Counted from the stretch's first letter, positions 35,078 to 44,098 are shown. The stretch is DNA of 64,000 bases from Vibrio hepatarius (GCF_011806575.1 NZ_JAATOO010000006.1:158427-222426); one strand, 5' to 3'. Notes: generated by a model not told the origin, from the sequence alone. Numbers and translations: made by a program.

Positions 35078-36214
35078 TTAACGGTCAAATAAATAGAGAT
35101 AATCACCGTAGCCTTCTTTGTGCATGTTTTCTTTGGCAACAAAGCGCATCGCTGCCGAGTTCATGCAGTAGCGCAAGCCCGTTGGTTTAGGTCCGTCTTT
35201 AAACACATGACCAAGGTGAGAGTCAGCAAACTTACTGCGAACCTCAGTACGTGGATACACCAGTTTGAAGTCGGTTTGTGTCACAACGAAGTCGTCGTTA
35301 ATAGGCTTGGTAAAACTTGGCCAACCCGTGCCCGATTTGTATTTATCCGTAGAGGAAAACAAAGGTTCGCCGGAAACCACATCAACATAAATACCTTCAC
35401 GCTTGTTATCCCAGTACTCATTTTTAAACGCACGCTCAGTGCCGTCTTCTTGCGTCACGTAATATTGCATCTCTGTGAGCTTCGCTTTGATCTCTGCGTC
35501 ACTAGGCTTGGTGTACATTTTTGACGCAGATTTGTTGTTATTTCGATCAATCAGCTCACGCAGCGTTACTGGATTTTCATTGCGGTCTTCACCAAAAATT
35601 TTATCTAAATATTGGTCGCGTCCTGAAGCGTAGCGGTAGTAGTTGTAGCGGATTTTGTTTCGCTTGTAGTAGTCCTGATGATAATCTTCTGCAGGCCAAA
35701 ATTTTTCGAATTTGATCAGCTCAGTTTTAAGCGGTGCTTTAAATACTCCAAGCGCTTCGATTTCCTGCATAAAACGTTCTGCAATCTGCTTTTGTTGAGC
35801 ATTGTGATAGAAGATAGCAGGACGATACTGTGAACCGCGATCGACAAACGATCCTTGGTCATCGGTAGGGTCGATATGACGGAAAAACTGGTCAAGGACT
35901 TGCTCGTAACTGACTTTGTTGGCGTTGTATTTAACTGAAACAACCTCAATGTGTCCGGTTTTACCCGACGACACTTGTCTATAAGTCGGATTGTCTACAT
36001 CACCTCCCGCATAGCCAGAGACAACATCGACCACCCCCGGCAGTTTTTCCAGATCAGATTCGGTACACCAAAAGCACCCACCAGCAAGTGTGGCGACTTC
36101 AAACTTTGCTTTTGCATCTGCTTTGGACATATCACTATCCGCAACGCCAATAAACGAGGCAAGGGCAGTAACCGCAGCGACTACAGGGAATATAAACTTC
36201 AACTTCACTTTCAT
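35078..36214 (-). CDS. msrAB: Exported MsrA-MsrB methionine sulfoxide reductase fusion
   Basis: A 378-residue fusion. ATG 36214 follows GAGG and yields a signal peptide or anchor (about 1-32), so it should work in the periplasm. The MsrA domain (about 50-215) has catalytic GCFWCTE; the MsrB domain (about 245-378) has GTGWPSF, SHLGHVF and catalytic Cys in RYCMN. The MsrB part lacks the two zinc-binding CxxC pairs, as in other MsrAB fusions. It repairs both stereoisomers of methionine sulfoxide. The electron donor for the periplasmic enzyme is not encoded nearby. Confidence 0.93.
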   Translation of the reverse strand: MKVKLKFIFPVVAAVTALASFIGVADSDMSKADAKAKFEVATLAGGCFWCTESDLEKLPGVVDVVSGYAGGDVDNPTYRQVSSGKTGHIEVVSVKYNANKVSYEQVLDQFFRHIDPTDDQGSFVDRGSQYRPAIFYHNAQQKQIAERFMQEIEALGVFKAPLKTELIKFEKFWPAEDYHQDYYKRNKIRYNYYRYASGRDQYLDKIFGEDRNENPVTLRELIDRNNNKSASKMYTKPSDAEIKAKLTEMQYYVTQEDGTERAFKNEYWDNKREGIYVDVVSGEPLFSSTDKYKSGTGWPSFTKPINDDFVVTQTDFKLVYPRTEVRSKFADSHLGHVFKDGPKPTGLRYCMNSAAMRFVAKENMHKEGYGDYLYLFDR

Positions 36215-36323
36215 ATCAACCTCAGAGATTGTTTTCGTTATCGCCATATAAAGAACGAGTAACGACTGAAAAAATTACACAGCTCTATTAGTTTTATCGA
36301 TATCAGAAGAATTTGGATCAAAA

Positions 36324-36348
36324 AAAAGCGGCCCAATGAGCCGCTTTT
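36324..36348 (-). terminator. Terminator of the tyrP-type gene
   Basis: AAAAGCGGC (36324-36332) and GCCGCTTTT (36340-36348) form a 9-bp stem with a seven-base loop. A run of T follows on the minus strand, 15 bp past the stop. Confidence 0.92.
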
Positions 36349-36362
36349 CCGTTTTTGGATAC

Positions 36363-37565
36363 TTAACCTAGTGCAGGTAGCACACCAATAGTAATGAGGA
36401 TTTGTGCGCCAATAATCATTACGCCAATTGCGCTACTGGCAACCAAACCTGCGTTACCGCCAATGACTTGGTAGTGAGACTCTTCTGCTTGAGAACGCGC
36501 TTTCTTCGCCATCATAATTGGTAGGAAGATAGCCAATACTGCTAGGGCAATAGCGGCGTAACCAAGCGCCATAATAAAACCTTGTGGGTAAAACAGCGCA
36601 AAGCCCATTGGTGGTAAAAATGTCACCAGACCTACAAGCAAACGTGAATTGCCATTGGTGCGCTTTTTAATCGTATCGCCCAGGAACTCAAACAAACCGA
36701 GGCTAACTCCTAAGAAAGAAGTAAGCAGCGCTAAGTCAGCAAAGATACCAATCGCTTGCCCTAAATTTGACTGATGAACAGTGGTCGAAAGCGTTGCAAT
36801 CAATGCGCTCAGACCTTGATTCTCTAATAGTGTTGATTGATTCACTACACCCAGAGTCACGACTTGCCAGAAGATGTAAATGATCAAAGGAATGGCTGAA
36901 CCGATCAAAATCGCTTTACGCAGTGATGGTGTGTGACCGTCTAAGTAGTTAACGATCGCAGGGATGCTACCGTGGAAGCCAAAAGAGGTAAAAATTACAG
37001 GAATAGCAGCGATAACCAAACCTTGTTCTACAGGCATGCTGAGCAAGTAAGACTCAGTCACATTTGGCGCTAAGAATGTTAGCACGAGTGCCATTGCGAC
37101 AATCTTAATTAAAAACAGCACGCGGTTTACCTTATCAACAGTTGCAGTGCCGACAGTGACAATCGCTGCAACAATCAACGTGAATAGCAGTGTTGCTGTC
37201 GTTGATGACACTTCAATACCAGTAAAGCTTGCAATACGTTCCCCAAACTGCGCACCACCACCTGCGATGTACGCAGCACAAAGCGCATAGAACAAGAACA
37301 TCATAGCGAAGCTCGCCACCCATTTCCCTTTAGTACCGAGAAATTGTTTTGCCAATGTATGCAATGTAGCGTCTTGTTCTGCGTGCTGGTGGACTTCAAT
37401 CATTAGCAGAGCGGTGTAAGCCATAAAAGCCCACAGTGCGATCATAATCATCAATGATGTAGAGAAGCCGATTCCGGCAGAAGCGAGTGGGAGAGCGAGC
37501 ATGCCAGCACCAATGGTTGTGCCAGCAATGATCAAAGTACTTCCTAAAACCTTTGATTTTGTCAT
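36363..37565 (-). CDS. tyrP: Tyrosine/tryptophan permease (TyrP/Mtr family)
   Basis: A 400-residue inner-membrane transporter of the aromatic amino acid HAAAP family with about 11 hydrophobic helices and the N-terminal signature TIIAGTTIGAGMLALPLASAG (in which GAGMLALP is diagnostic). It imports tyrosine or tryptophan with protons. The upstream TyrR-like box supports regulation by TyrR and hence an aromatic substrate. TyrP is preferred over Mtr on length and context, but this is not certain. Confidence 0.88.
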   Translation of the reverse strand: MTKSKVLGSTLIIAGTTIGAGMLALPLASAGIGFSTSLMIMIALWAFMAYTALLMIEVHQHAEQDATLHTLAKQFLGTKGKWVASFAMMFLFYALCAAYIAGGGAQFGERIASFTGIEVSSTTATLLFTLIVAAIVTVGTATVDKVNRVLFLIKIVAMALVLTFLAPNVTESYLLSMPVEQGLVIAAIPVIFTSFGFHGSIPAIVNYLDGHTPSLRKAILIGSAIPLIIYIFWQVVTLGVVNQSTLLENQGLSALIATLSTTVHQSNLGQAIGIFADLALLTSFLGVSLGLFEFLGDTIKKRTNGNSRLLVGLVTFLPPMGFALFYPQGFIMALGYAAIALAVLAIFLPIMMAKKARSQAEESHYQVIGGNAGLVASSAIGVMIIGAQILITIGVLPALG

Positions 37566-37713
37566 GTATATAATTCTTTACGTTATTTGTTTTGTTTCTT
37601 AGATGAATTGACCAATTTAGGGGCAATAATTGGTTTGACTCACCATGTATTAACGCATTGTGTAAGATTAAAAGCGTATTTTCAAGCAATTCGTACACAT
37701 TAATTACCATTGG

Positions 37714-37731
37714 TGTAAATATTATCTTACA
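37714..37731. promoter_or_regulatory. TyrR box upstream of tyrP
   Basis: TGTAAA (37714-37719), six bases TATTAT, then CTTACA (37726-37731). This matches the consensus TGTAAA-N6-TTTACA with one mismatch. It lies about 150 bp upstream of the tyrP start. Confidence 0.7.
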
Positions 37732-37848
37732 TTAGTGGTTGTAACTCGAAAGTAATCGTTTACCTGAGACAAAAGTCATACCCAAAGGATATTTTGCTTT
37801 GCGCTTTCAAAAAACTGTCATATAAGTCCTTTAAAAAGGGACAATCGA

Positions 37849-37866
37849 CCACACATAGAGGTGTGG
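37849..37866 (+). other. Leader hairpin before the 40-residue ORF
   Basis: CCACAC (37849-37854) and GTGTGG (37861-37866) form a 6-bp stem with a six-base loop about 33 bp upstream of the small ORF. A role in mRNA stability or regulation is only inferred. Confidence 0.35.
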
Positions 37867-37899
37867 AGTTAATTCAATTCTAGTTATAGGAGGTCCAGG

Positions 37900-38022
37900 A
37901 TGAGCGACCACAGATTTAATGAAGAAAGCCTAGAGCTTTTGGATGCAATGGAGATTGGCTTCGATTTGTCAGATTACGACCAGTCAATCGAAGAACTTGC
38001 AGAAGAAATCTTCAACAACTAA
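37900..38022 (+). CDS. Small acidic protein, 40 residues
   Basis: A short, convincing gene: AGGAGG lies six bases upstream of the ATG and a terminator follows 30 bp past TAA. The product, MSDHRFNEES...EELAEEIFNN, is very acidic (about 13 Asp/Glu), has no cysteine and only two or three basic residues, and reads as one or two amphipathic helices. No family is recognised. It has its own leader hairpin and terminator, so it is probably an independent transcript. It might be a small regulator that binds a protein partner; this is speculation. Confidence 0.75.
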   Translation: MSDHRFNEESLELLDAMEIGFDLSDYDQSIEELAEEIFNN

Positions 38023-38052
38023 TTACCCTGTTTAAAAGGGTGAAACCAGAAG

Positions 38053-38074
38053 AGCCAGTGCAATTGCGCTGGCT
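38053..38074 (+). terminator. Terminator of the 40-residue ORF
   Basis: AGCCAGTGC (38053-38061) and GCGCTGGCT (38066-38074) form a 9-bp stem (one G-T pair) with loop AATT, then TTGTGCTTTT. Confidence 0.8.
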
Positions 38075-38118
38075 TTGTGCTTTTATGAAAAGAGAAATTA
38101 TAAAAGCCGTTGTTATCG

Positions 38119-38694
38119 ATGAACTATCTTGCCCACCTACATATCGCCGACCACTGTGATTCCAACGCACTTGGAAACCTTTTGGGGGACTTTGTAAAAG
38201 GTAATCCTGACAATCAATACGATAATGACGTCGTGCAAGGGATTCGCTTGCATCGTTTTGTCGACTCTTATACGGATAGTCATAAACTTGTGCGTGAAGC
38301 AAGGCAGTTGTTCCCGGGTAAACAGCGACGCTTTTCAGGTATTGCACTGGATATGTTTTGGGACCACTGCTTAGCGTCAAACTGGCAGCAATACCACGAC
38401 GATGGATTGCGTAAGTTCTGTGAGCAGCAACGTGTGCTTGTGGCGCAAGAAAACGACGCTGAACTGCCTGAACGGTTTACGCGAGTCACTGCTGCGATGT
38501 GGCAGGGACGTTGGATGGAGTCTTACCAAGATCTCGAAAACATTGAGTATGCCTTGCAGAGAATGTCGAATCGCAGCCCGAGAATGGGTGAACTGGCCAA
38601 CTGTTTTAGCACCTTAGACAAAAATTACGCTGATCTCGTAAAAGTATTTAAAGCGATGTACCCAGATGTACTAAACGCTGCGCAGCGATTCTGA
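38119..38694 (+). CDS. acpH: Acyl-carrier-protein phosphodiesterase
   Basis: A 191-residue AcpH. MNYLAHLHIAD at the N-terminus and RLHRFVDSYTDSH, with its metal-binding His/Asp residues, are diagnostic. It removes the 4'-phosphopantetheine group from holo-ACP in the cytoplasm. ATG 38119 is chosen over TTG 38110 because the E. coli protein begins at the equivalent methionine. It is followed 36 bp on by a DEAD-box helicase on the same strand. Confidence 0.92.
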   Translation: MNYLAHLHIADHCDSNALGNLLGDFVKGNPDNQYDNDVVQGIRLHRFVDSYTDSHKLVREARQLFPGKQRRFSGIALDMFWDHCLASNWQQYHDDGLRKFCEQQRVLVAQENDAELPERFTRVTAAMWQGRWMESYQDLENIEYALQRMSNRSPRMGELANCFSTLDKNYADLVKVFKAMYPDVLNAAQRF

Positions 38695-38730
38695 TAGAAT
38701 CGCACGTCCTGTTTTATTCGGAACCTGTTC

Positions 38731-39987
38731 ATGTCTACATTTCAACAACTGGGTGTTTGCCCAGCTTTATTGACCACGATTGAAAAACTTGGTTTTAGTC
38801 AACCTACGCCAATTCAGCAATACGCGATCCCTCATGTATTGGAAGGCAAAGATGTTTTAGCTGGAGCGCAAACAGGAACCGGAAAAACGGCAGCGTTTGG
38901 TTTGCCTCTGATTCAAATGTTGTCTGAAAGCGATGCCCGTCGAGATCCACAAGGTAATGATGTTAGCGCGCTGATCCTCGTTCCTACGCGCGAGTTGGCA
39001 CAGCAAGTATTCGATAACCTTATCTCGTATGCTGAAGGTTGCGACATTCATATTGTGACCGCGTATGGCGGAACCAGCATGAACGTCCAGACGAGAAATC
39101 TGGCTAATGGTTGTGACATTCTGATCGCAACGCCGGGTCGATTGCTGGATCACTTGTTCTGCAAAAATATCAATTTGCGTAAGACGGGTTATTTAGTATT
39201 CGACGAAGCAGATCGCATGCTAGATATGGGTTTTATGCCTGACATCCAGCGTATTTTGAAAAAGCTTTCGCCAGAGCGCCAAACGCTGTTTTTCTCTGCG
39301 ACCTTTGATAAACGAATCAAAAATATTGCCTACAAGATGCTGCAAGAACCAGTCGAGCTGCAAGTGACGCCAACCAACAGCACCGCTGAAACCGTCAAGC
39401 AGATTGTTTATCCAGTAGACAAGAAACGTAAGGCAGAATTGTTAGCTTACTTGATTGGTTCACGCAACTGGCAGCAAGTGCTGGTGTTCACCAAAACCAA
39501 ACAGGGTAGCGACGCACTGGCAAAAGAGCTTAAATTAGACGGTATTAAAGCGGCATCGATTAATGGCGATAAAAGCCAAGGTGCTCGCCAAAAAGCGCTG
39601 GACGACTTTAAAGACGGAAAAATCCGTGCACTGATTGCCACCGACGTTGCTGCTCGCGGTTTGGATATAAACCAGCTTGAGCAAGTGGTGAACTTCGATA
39701 TGCCATATAAAGCGGAAGACTATGTCCATCGTATCGGTCGTACTGGTCGCGCAGGTAAAGAGGGCTTTGCGGCATCTCTAATGAGTCGTGACGAAGAGTA
39801 CCTACTAGAAGCGATCGAACGACTGCTGGACACGCGTTTACCGCAAGAATGGCTGCAAGGTTTCGAACCGAGTCTAATTGAAGATTTAGAACCTGACCGC
39901 TCGCCGAAAAAGAAAGGCCGCTCATCCGATAAACGCAAGATGAAAGCTAAGCTTAAGATTCACGCTAATCGTGGCAAAAAACGCTAA
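38731..39987 (+). CDS. rhlE: DEAD-box RNA helicase, RhlE-type
   Basis: A 418-residue RNA helicase with AQTGTGKT, PTRELAQQ, FDEADRMLDMG, SATF and HRIGRTGRAGKEG. The short lysine/arginine-rich C-terminal tail (about 385-418) is typical of RhlE-like proteins. It probably remodels RNA during ribosome maturation or mRNA decay. The ATG is preceded by CGGAACC, a weak ribosome binding site. RhlE subgroup assignment is by similarity and could be a close paralogue. Confidence 0.88.
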   Translation: MSTFQQLGVCPALLTTIEKLGFSQPTPIQQYAIPHVLEGKDVLAGAQTGTGKTAAFGLPLIQMLSESDARRDPQGNDVSALILVPTRELAQQVFDNLISYAEGCDIHIVTAYGGTSMNVQTRNLANGCDILIATPGRLLDHLFCKNINLRKTGYLVFDEADRMLDMGFMPDIQRILKKLSPERQTLFFSATFDKRIKNIAYKMLQEPVELQVTPTNSTAETVKQIVYPVDKKRKAELLAYLIGSRNWQQVLVFTKTKQGSDALAKELKLDGIKAASINGDKSQGARQKALDDFKDGKIRALIATDVAARGLDINQLEQVVNFDMPYKAEDYVHRIGRTGRAGKEGFAASLMSRDEEYLLEAIERLLDTRLPQEWLQGFEPSLIEDLEPDRSPKKKGRSSDKRKMKAKLKIHANRGKKR

Positions 39988-40011
39988 TAGATGGCATGAA
40001 AGGAGTGACCA

Positions 40012-40545
40012 TTGCAAAGCAGTACGGATACACACCAGTTAACATTAGAGCTGCTTAGCATCGACGATGCGGAGCAGCTTCTGGCATTTGAAACTGAGAA
40101 CAAAGATTGGTTCGATCAGTTTATTCCGCCTCGCGAATCTGACTTTTACTCGCTCCAAGGCGTCACGGAACATATTCAAGAGTTTCTGTTGGATTATCAG
40201 TGCAAACAATTGCTGCCGTTTTTAATCAAAAATGCGCAAAACCAGATTGTTGGCCGAATGAACTTTACTAGTATCAATGCTAAAAAAGGCACTGCGCATG
40301 TTGGGTATCGTGTTGGCAAAGCATTTACCTCACAAGGCGTCGCCAAACGTGCACTGGCGCTAGCAAAATCTGAATTGCAAGAGCAAGGAATGAAGCGACT
40401 GTTTGCCTACGCAGAGCAATCCAATATTGCCTCGCAGCGTGTGTTAACATCGAGTGGCTTTCGCAGCATACGCGTTGTCGACGATTTCGCAGAGTTGCAT
40501 GGTCGTTCAATTAGTTGTATAGAGTTTAGCTGCCAACTTAGTTAA
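40012..40545 (+). CDS. GNAT-family N-acetyltransferase
   Basis: A 177-residue GNAT of the RimJ/RimL-like subgroup, with the acetyl-CoA loop in VGYRVGKAFTSQGVAKRAL and an N...ASQRVLTSSGF block near the C-terminus. The start is TTG 40012; AAGGAG lies six bases upstream and no in-frame ATG is near. It starts 24 bp after rhlE and is followed 14 bp on by a GFA-fold gene, so the three may be co-transcribed. The acceptor is unknown. Confidence 0.88.
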   Translation: MQSSTDTHQLTLELLSIDDAEQLLAFETENKDWFDQFIPPRESDFYSLQGVTEHIQEFLLDYQCKQLLPFLIKNAQNQIVGRMNFTSINAKKGTAHVGYRVGKAFTSQGVAKRALALAKSELQEQGMKRLFAYAEQSNIASQRVLTSSGFRSIRVVDDFAELHGRSISCIEFSCQLS

Positions 40546-40559
40546 TCAAGGATAGAGAA

Positions 40560-40973
40560 ATGGAATTTCCGATTCACGCATCTTGTCAGTGCGGGCAAGT
40601 CAGTTATGTGCTCAAGGCTCAGCCGTTAAAAGTGTTTGCTTGTCATTGTCAAGAATGCCAAAAGCTTGCAACCAGTGCGTATAGTGTTACTGCGATTTGC
40701 GACACTAACGATGTAGAGTTTTCTGGTGAAATGGGTGAGTGGTCGCGACTTGCAGAAAGCGGTAATAAGAATCACGCCAAATTCTGCCCTCAGTGTGGGA
40801 ATCGCATCTATCACTACAATCCAGACGCACCTGAAACGGTGAAACTTAAGCTCAAACCTGTCGGTATAAAACATGACTCGGTATTTAAGCCGCAGGCACA
40901 TGTGTGGGTAAGTGAGAAATTGGATTGGGTTGAAATCCCGCAAGGCATGAAGTGCTTTGATAAACAGCCATAA
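40560..40973 (+). CDS. GFA/CENP-V-domain zinc protein
   Basis: A 137-residue protein of the glutathione-dependent formaldehyde-activating (GFA) fold. Seven cysteines occupy the family's zinc positions: Cys9 and Cys11, Cys28, Cys30 and Cys33 in ACHCQECQK, Cys76 and Cys79 in CPQCG. Few members have a known reaction; most are not true glutathione-formaldehyde enzymes. It lies directly after the GNAT gene and ends in a strong terminator. Confidence 0.9.
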   Translation: MEFPIHASCQCGQVSYVLKAQPLKVFACHCQECQKLATSAYSVTAICDTNDVEFSGEMGEWSRLAESGNKNHAKFCPQCGNRIYHYNPDAPETVKLKLKPVGIKHDSVFKPQAHVWVSEKLDWVEIPQGMKCFDKQP

Positions 40974-40975
40974 AG

Positions 40976-41002
40976 AAAAAGGAGCGATTTCGCTCCTTTT
41001 TT
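40976..41002. terminator. Bidirectional terminator between the GFA gene and the desaturase
   Basis: GGAGCG (40981-40986) and CGCTCC (40991-40996) with loop ATTT, flanked by A-rich sequence before and T-rich sequence after, so it can serve both converging genes. Confidence 0.85.
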
Positions 41003-41005
41003 GAA

Positions 41006-42133
41006 CTAGGCGTATTGTGCAACCAAACTATTCCAACTGCGACGCTGGTTTTCCAAATCTTTTTTAAGCTGCTGATAGCGAAGCAACAAAACTGAGTGTT
41101 CATATTTTTTCACTAAGTCACTTTTCTTGGCTTCGACAAGCTGCTTTTTCAATTCATAGTAGTCCGATAACTTACTGATTAACGCTTCAAACTCTTCGTT
41201 TAACGTTTCATTAAGCTGCTTAGCGTTAGGTAACATGCTGATTTTACTTGATGCGGTTGTTAGCGCTTTCTTCGCTTTCGCTTTTTCGATCTTAATTTTA
41301 GGTGTAACACGCAGTTTGTTGGCTAATCCGAGCCATGAACAGCTTTTGATTAACCATTTCGTCGGATCGTATTGCCACCAATAAATACCATTTCGGTAAT
41401 CGTTCTCGAAAATATGGTGGTAGTTGTGGTAACCCTCACCAAACGTAAATACAGCAAGCACAGCGTTATCACGTGCGGTGTTTTTGTCCGTGTATGGCTG
41501 TGAGCCCCAAATGTGCGCCAGTGAGTTAATGAAGAATGTCGAGTGGTGGCTAAGTACCAGACGCACAACACCAACCATCAAGATCATGCCCCATACATCT
41601 TGATAGACAAGGCCTAATGCGAGTGGAATACCAATATTGGTCACTAACGCGAGCAACAAGTAGTGTTTGTGCTGCCACATGACTATCTTATCTTTCTGCA
41701 GATCACGGCAGTTGGTGTAATCCGCATAGCTCTCTTTGTTGTATTGTCTCAGCATCCAGCCGATATGCGAAAACCAAAAGCCGCGCTTCGCTGAGTAAGG
41801 GTCTTTATCATTATTGTCGACGTGTTTGTGGTGGACACGATGATCAGAGCTCCAGTGCAATGCGCTATTCTGCAAAGCAAAAGCACCGCCTAGGGCAAAT
41901 AACAAACGCAGTGACCAGTGTGCTTCATACGTTTTATGCGACCAAAGACGGTGGTAACCCGCAGTAATGGACAGATTACAGAAGGAATAGGTGATAGCCA
42001 GCCACAGCCAATGCTCAATTGAATAACCAAATTGATAACCGTACCAAGGTGCGACAACAACGGCACAAGCAAAGCTCACCAAAAACAGTAGGACATTCAC
42101 CCAGATTAAAGGTGGCTTTTCCTTATGAGACAT
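41006..42133 (-). CDS. Fatty acyl-CoA delta-9 desaturase
   Basis: A 375-residue membrane di-iron desaturase. The three histidine boxes are HRLWSH, HRVHH and HNYHH and membrane helices flank them. The last 90 residues form a lysine-rich coiled-coil tail not needed for catalysis. It introduces a cis double bond into acyl chains, using oxygen, and adjusts membrane fluidity. Its promoter carries a FabR-like operator, which links it to unsaturated-fatty-acid control. It is monocistronic. Confidence 0.92.
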   Translation of the reverse strand: MSHKEKPPLIWVNVLLFLVSFACAVVVAPWYGYQFGYSIEHWLWLAITYSFCNLSITAGYHRLWSHKTYEAHWSLRLLFALGGAFALQNSALHWSSDHRVHHKHVDNNDKDPYSAKRGFWFSHIGWMLRQYNKESYADYTNCRDLQKDKIVMWQHKHYLLLALVTNIGIPLALGLVYQDVWGMILMVGVVRLVLSHHSTFFINSLAHIWGSQPYTDKNTARDNAVLAVFTFGEGYHNYHHIFENDYRNGIYWWQYDPTKWLIKSCSWLGLANKLRVTPKIKIEKAKAKKALTTASSKISMLPNAKQLNETLNEEFEALISKLSDYYELKKQLVEAKKSDLVKKYEHSVLLLRYQQLKKDLENQRRSWNSLVAQYA

Positions 42134-42167
42134 CTTTCATTTCCATTTCAGCTAACAGTTGTGCGCT

Positions 42168-42195
42168 AGAATATCAGCGTACATGTGTAAGTCAA
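42168..42195 (-). promoter_or_regulatory. Desaturase promoter with embedded FabR-like operator
   Basis: On the minus strand TTGACT (42190-42195) and TATTCT (42168-42173) are spaced by 16 bp. The imperfect palindrome AGCGTACA-TG-TGTAAGTC (42176-42193) fills that space and resembles the FabR/DesT class of unsaturated-fatty-acid operators. A repressor bound here would block RNA polymerase. Confidence 0.6.
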
Positions 42196-42297
42196 ATAAA
42201 AAGGCTAACAATGTGAACAGAATGTTTGGCTTTTGGATTGTGAATGAATAGTATGAATGGGTACAACATCCTTACAGGAAGTAAAAAGGAACTAATA

Positions 42298-42858
42298 ATG
42301 GAACTAAAAGTAGCTGAATATAGCGATTATCAGCGGATTGCAGAGCTTCACGCAAAGAGCTGGAAGAAGCACTACCAAGGTATCTTAGGAAGAGATTACC
42401 TTGAAGAAGAGGTGCTCGATGACCGCTTAGTAATTTGGCAGACCCGTCTAATCAATCCTCCTTTCAATCAACACGTACTTCTGCTTGAAGAAAATGGGCA
42501 GTTGTGTGGGTTTATCTGCGCATTCGGTAATCACGACTTTGACAAGGGCACCATTATTGATGCCTTACATATAGACGACGCGTACCGTGGCAAAGGACTT
42601 GGCGCTTGTCTAATCGAAGAAATGGCTAAGTGGATTGAGCAGTATTTTCCAGATACTGGTGTCTATCTGGAAGTAATGAAAAAGAACAAGCAAGCGATTG
42701 AGTTTTACGAACACATCGGTGGTGAACATACCCTCGAACGCCTGTGGCAGTCTCCATGCGGTAACCAGTTGCCAGAGCTGATTTACACTTGGAACTCTGC
42801 TTCGGAATTGCGTCAATCGCTACACAGCCACAGTAAGTGCGATTTAGTAATAAACTGA
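42298..42858 (+). CDS. GNAT-family N-acetyltransferase
   Basis: A 186-residue GNAT. ATG 42298 follows AAAAGGA; an upstream in-frame ATG (42244) would add 18 residues without a better site. The acetyl-CoA loop is in DAYRGKGLGACLIEEMA and a late block is NKQAIEFYEHIGG. It is a single gene between the desaturase and the efflux pair. The acceptor is unknown. Confidence 0.9.
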   Translation: MELKVAEYSDYQRIAELHAKSWKKHYQGILGRDYLEEEVLDDRLVIWQTRLINPPFNQHVLLLEENGQLCGFICAFGNHDFDKGTIIDALHIDDAYRGKGLGACLIEEMAKWIEQYFPDTGVYLEVMKKNKQAIEFYEHIGGEHTLERLWQSPCGNQLPELIYTWNSASELRQSLHSHSKCDLVIN

Positions 42859-42960
42859 TACACTTCTGTTGACCGTTCTGATATTTCTCGGACATTGCGT
42901 GGTAAACCGTTAGGTATTTTGCTCTAGCTAAAAAATACGCTATTGCCTAATGGTTTACTC

Positions 42961-44088
42961 ATGAAAAAAACACTTCTATTAAGCGCTCTTTCTAGCGCAA
43001 TCTTGTTGTCAGGGTGTGGGGAACAGAATCAAGGACAGAGCCAAGCGCAAGCGCCACTAGTGGCCGTGGAATCCGCGCAAATGGTCTCACATCAGGCAAG
43101 TAAATCTTATATCGGCCGTGTCGAAGCCGTTGAAGACACCAACATTACCGCTCAAGTTACGGGATACCTACAGCAACGCCATTTTGAAGAAGGCCAAATG
43201 GTCGAAAAAGGTCAGTTGCTCTACAGTATCGAGCCTTCTTCTTTCAAAGCTCAGGTTGCCAGCGCGAAAGCGTCTGTGGCGCAAGCGACTGCAGCACTGA
43301 AAAAGGCAGAACTGGATTTCAAACGCGGTAAGAATCTTTTGCCGAAAGGGAGCATCTCCCAATCTGAATTTGATAATTTAAATGCTACGTTACTTGGCGC
43401 TAAGGCGCAACTGGAAGCAAACAAAGCTCAGCTTCATTTAGCTGAAGTTAACTTGTCTTATACGCAAATCAAAGCGCCATTTTCAGGCCGAATCGCACAA
43501 AGCAAAGTCAGCACCGGTGATCTTGTTTCGCCACAAGCTGGCATATTAACCACTTTGGTGAGCTTAGACCCAGTACACACCAGTTTTAGTATCAGTGAAC
43601 GTGAGCGTCTTGAAATGGGCATGGACCGCATTAAGTCCAAAGAGGAAACGGAAGCGAGTAAAGTAGAAGTTCAAGTGGTACTAGAAAATGGTGAGAAGTT
43701 TGAGCATCTAGGTCAGCTTGACTACCTCGGTAACCGAGTCAATATCGATACGGGTACAATTGCGATGCGTGCAGAGGTGCCCAATCCAAATTACCGTTTG
43801 CTTCCAGGCCAACACGTGCGTGTCGAACTGATTCAGAAACAATCTAACCAAGTGTTGGTTGTGCCACGTCGCGCAGTTCAGACCGACCTCGAAGGTAACT
43901 TTGTTATGGTCGTGGCAGAAGGGAACGTCGCAGAACGCCGCAACGTACAACTAGGACGCCAATTAGAACAAGGCATTATTGTTAGTGACGGTGTCACTAA
44001 AGATGACGTTGTGATCACTCAAGGTCTACAACGTATCCGCAATGGTGTACCGGTTCGAATCCAACAATCAGAGCAATCCGCTGAATAA
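42961..44088 (+). CDS. RND efflux periplasmic adaptor, lipoprotein
   Basis: A 375-residue membrane fusion protein. The signal peptide ends in lipobox LSGC, so Cys19 is lipidated and the protein is anchored in the inner membrane. It has a barrel-sandwich (lipoyl) domain, an alpha-helical hairpin (about 95-165) and a beta-barrel. It connects the RND pump encoded 10 bp downstream to a TolC-type channel. That channel is not in this operon and must be encoded elsewhere. There is no adjacent TetR-type regulator. Confidence 0.94.
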   Translation: MKKTLLLSALSSAILLSGCGEQNQGQSQAQAPLVAVESAQMVSHQASKSYIGRVEAVEDTNITAQVTGYLQQRHFEEGQMVEKGQLLYSIEPSSFKAQVASAKASVAQATAALKKAELDFKRGKNLLPKGSISQSEFDNLNATLLGAKAQLEANKAQLHLAEVNLSYTQIKAPFSGRIAQSKVSTGDLVSPQAGILTTLVSLDPVHTSFSISERERLEMGMDRIKSKEETEASKVEVQVVLENGEKFEHLGQLDYLGNRVNIDTGTIAMRAEVPNPNYRLLPGQHVRVELIQKQSNQVLVVPRRAVQTDLEGNFVMVVAEGNVAERRNVQLGRQLEQGIIVSDGVTKDDVVITQGLQRIRNGVPVRIQQSEQSAE

Positions 44089-44098
44089 AGGTGCTTAA

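Larger units (their letters stand above)
37566..37899. other. Intergenic region between tyrP and the 40-residue ORF
   Basis: About 330 bp. It contains a TyrR-like box (37714-37731), a possible -10 element TATAAG (37821-37826) for the small ORF, and a hairpin (37849-37866: CCACAC/GTGTGG) that would lie in its leader. No other gene is visible. Confidence 0.55.
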
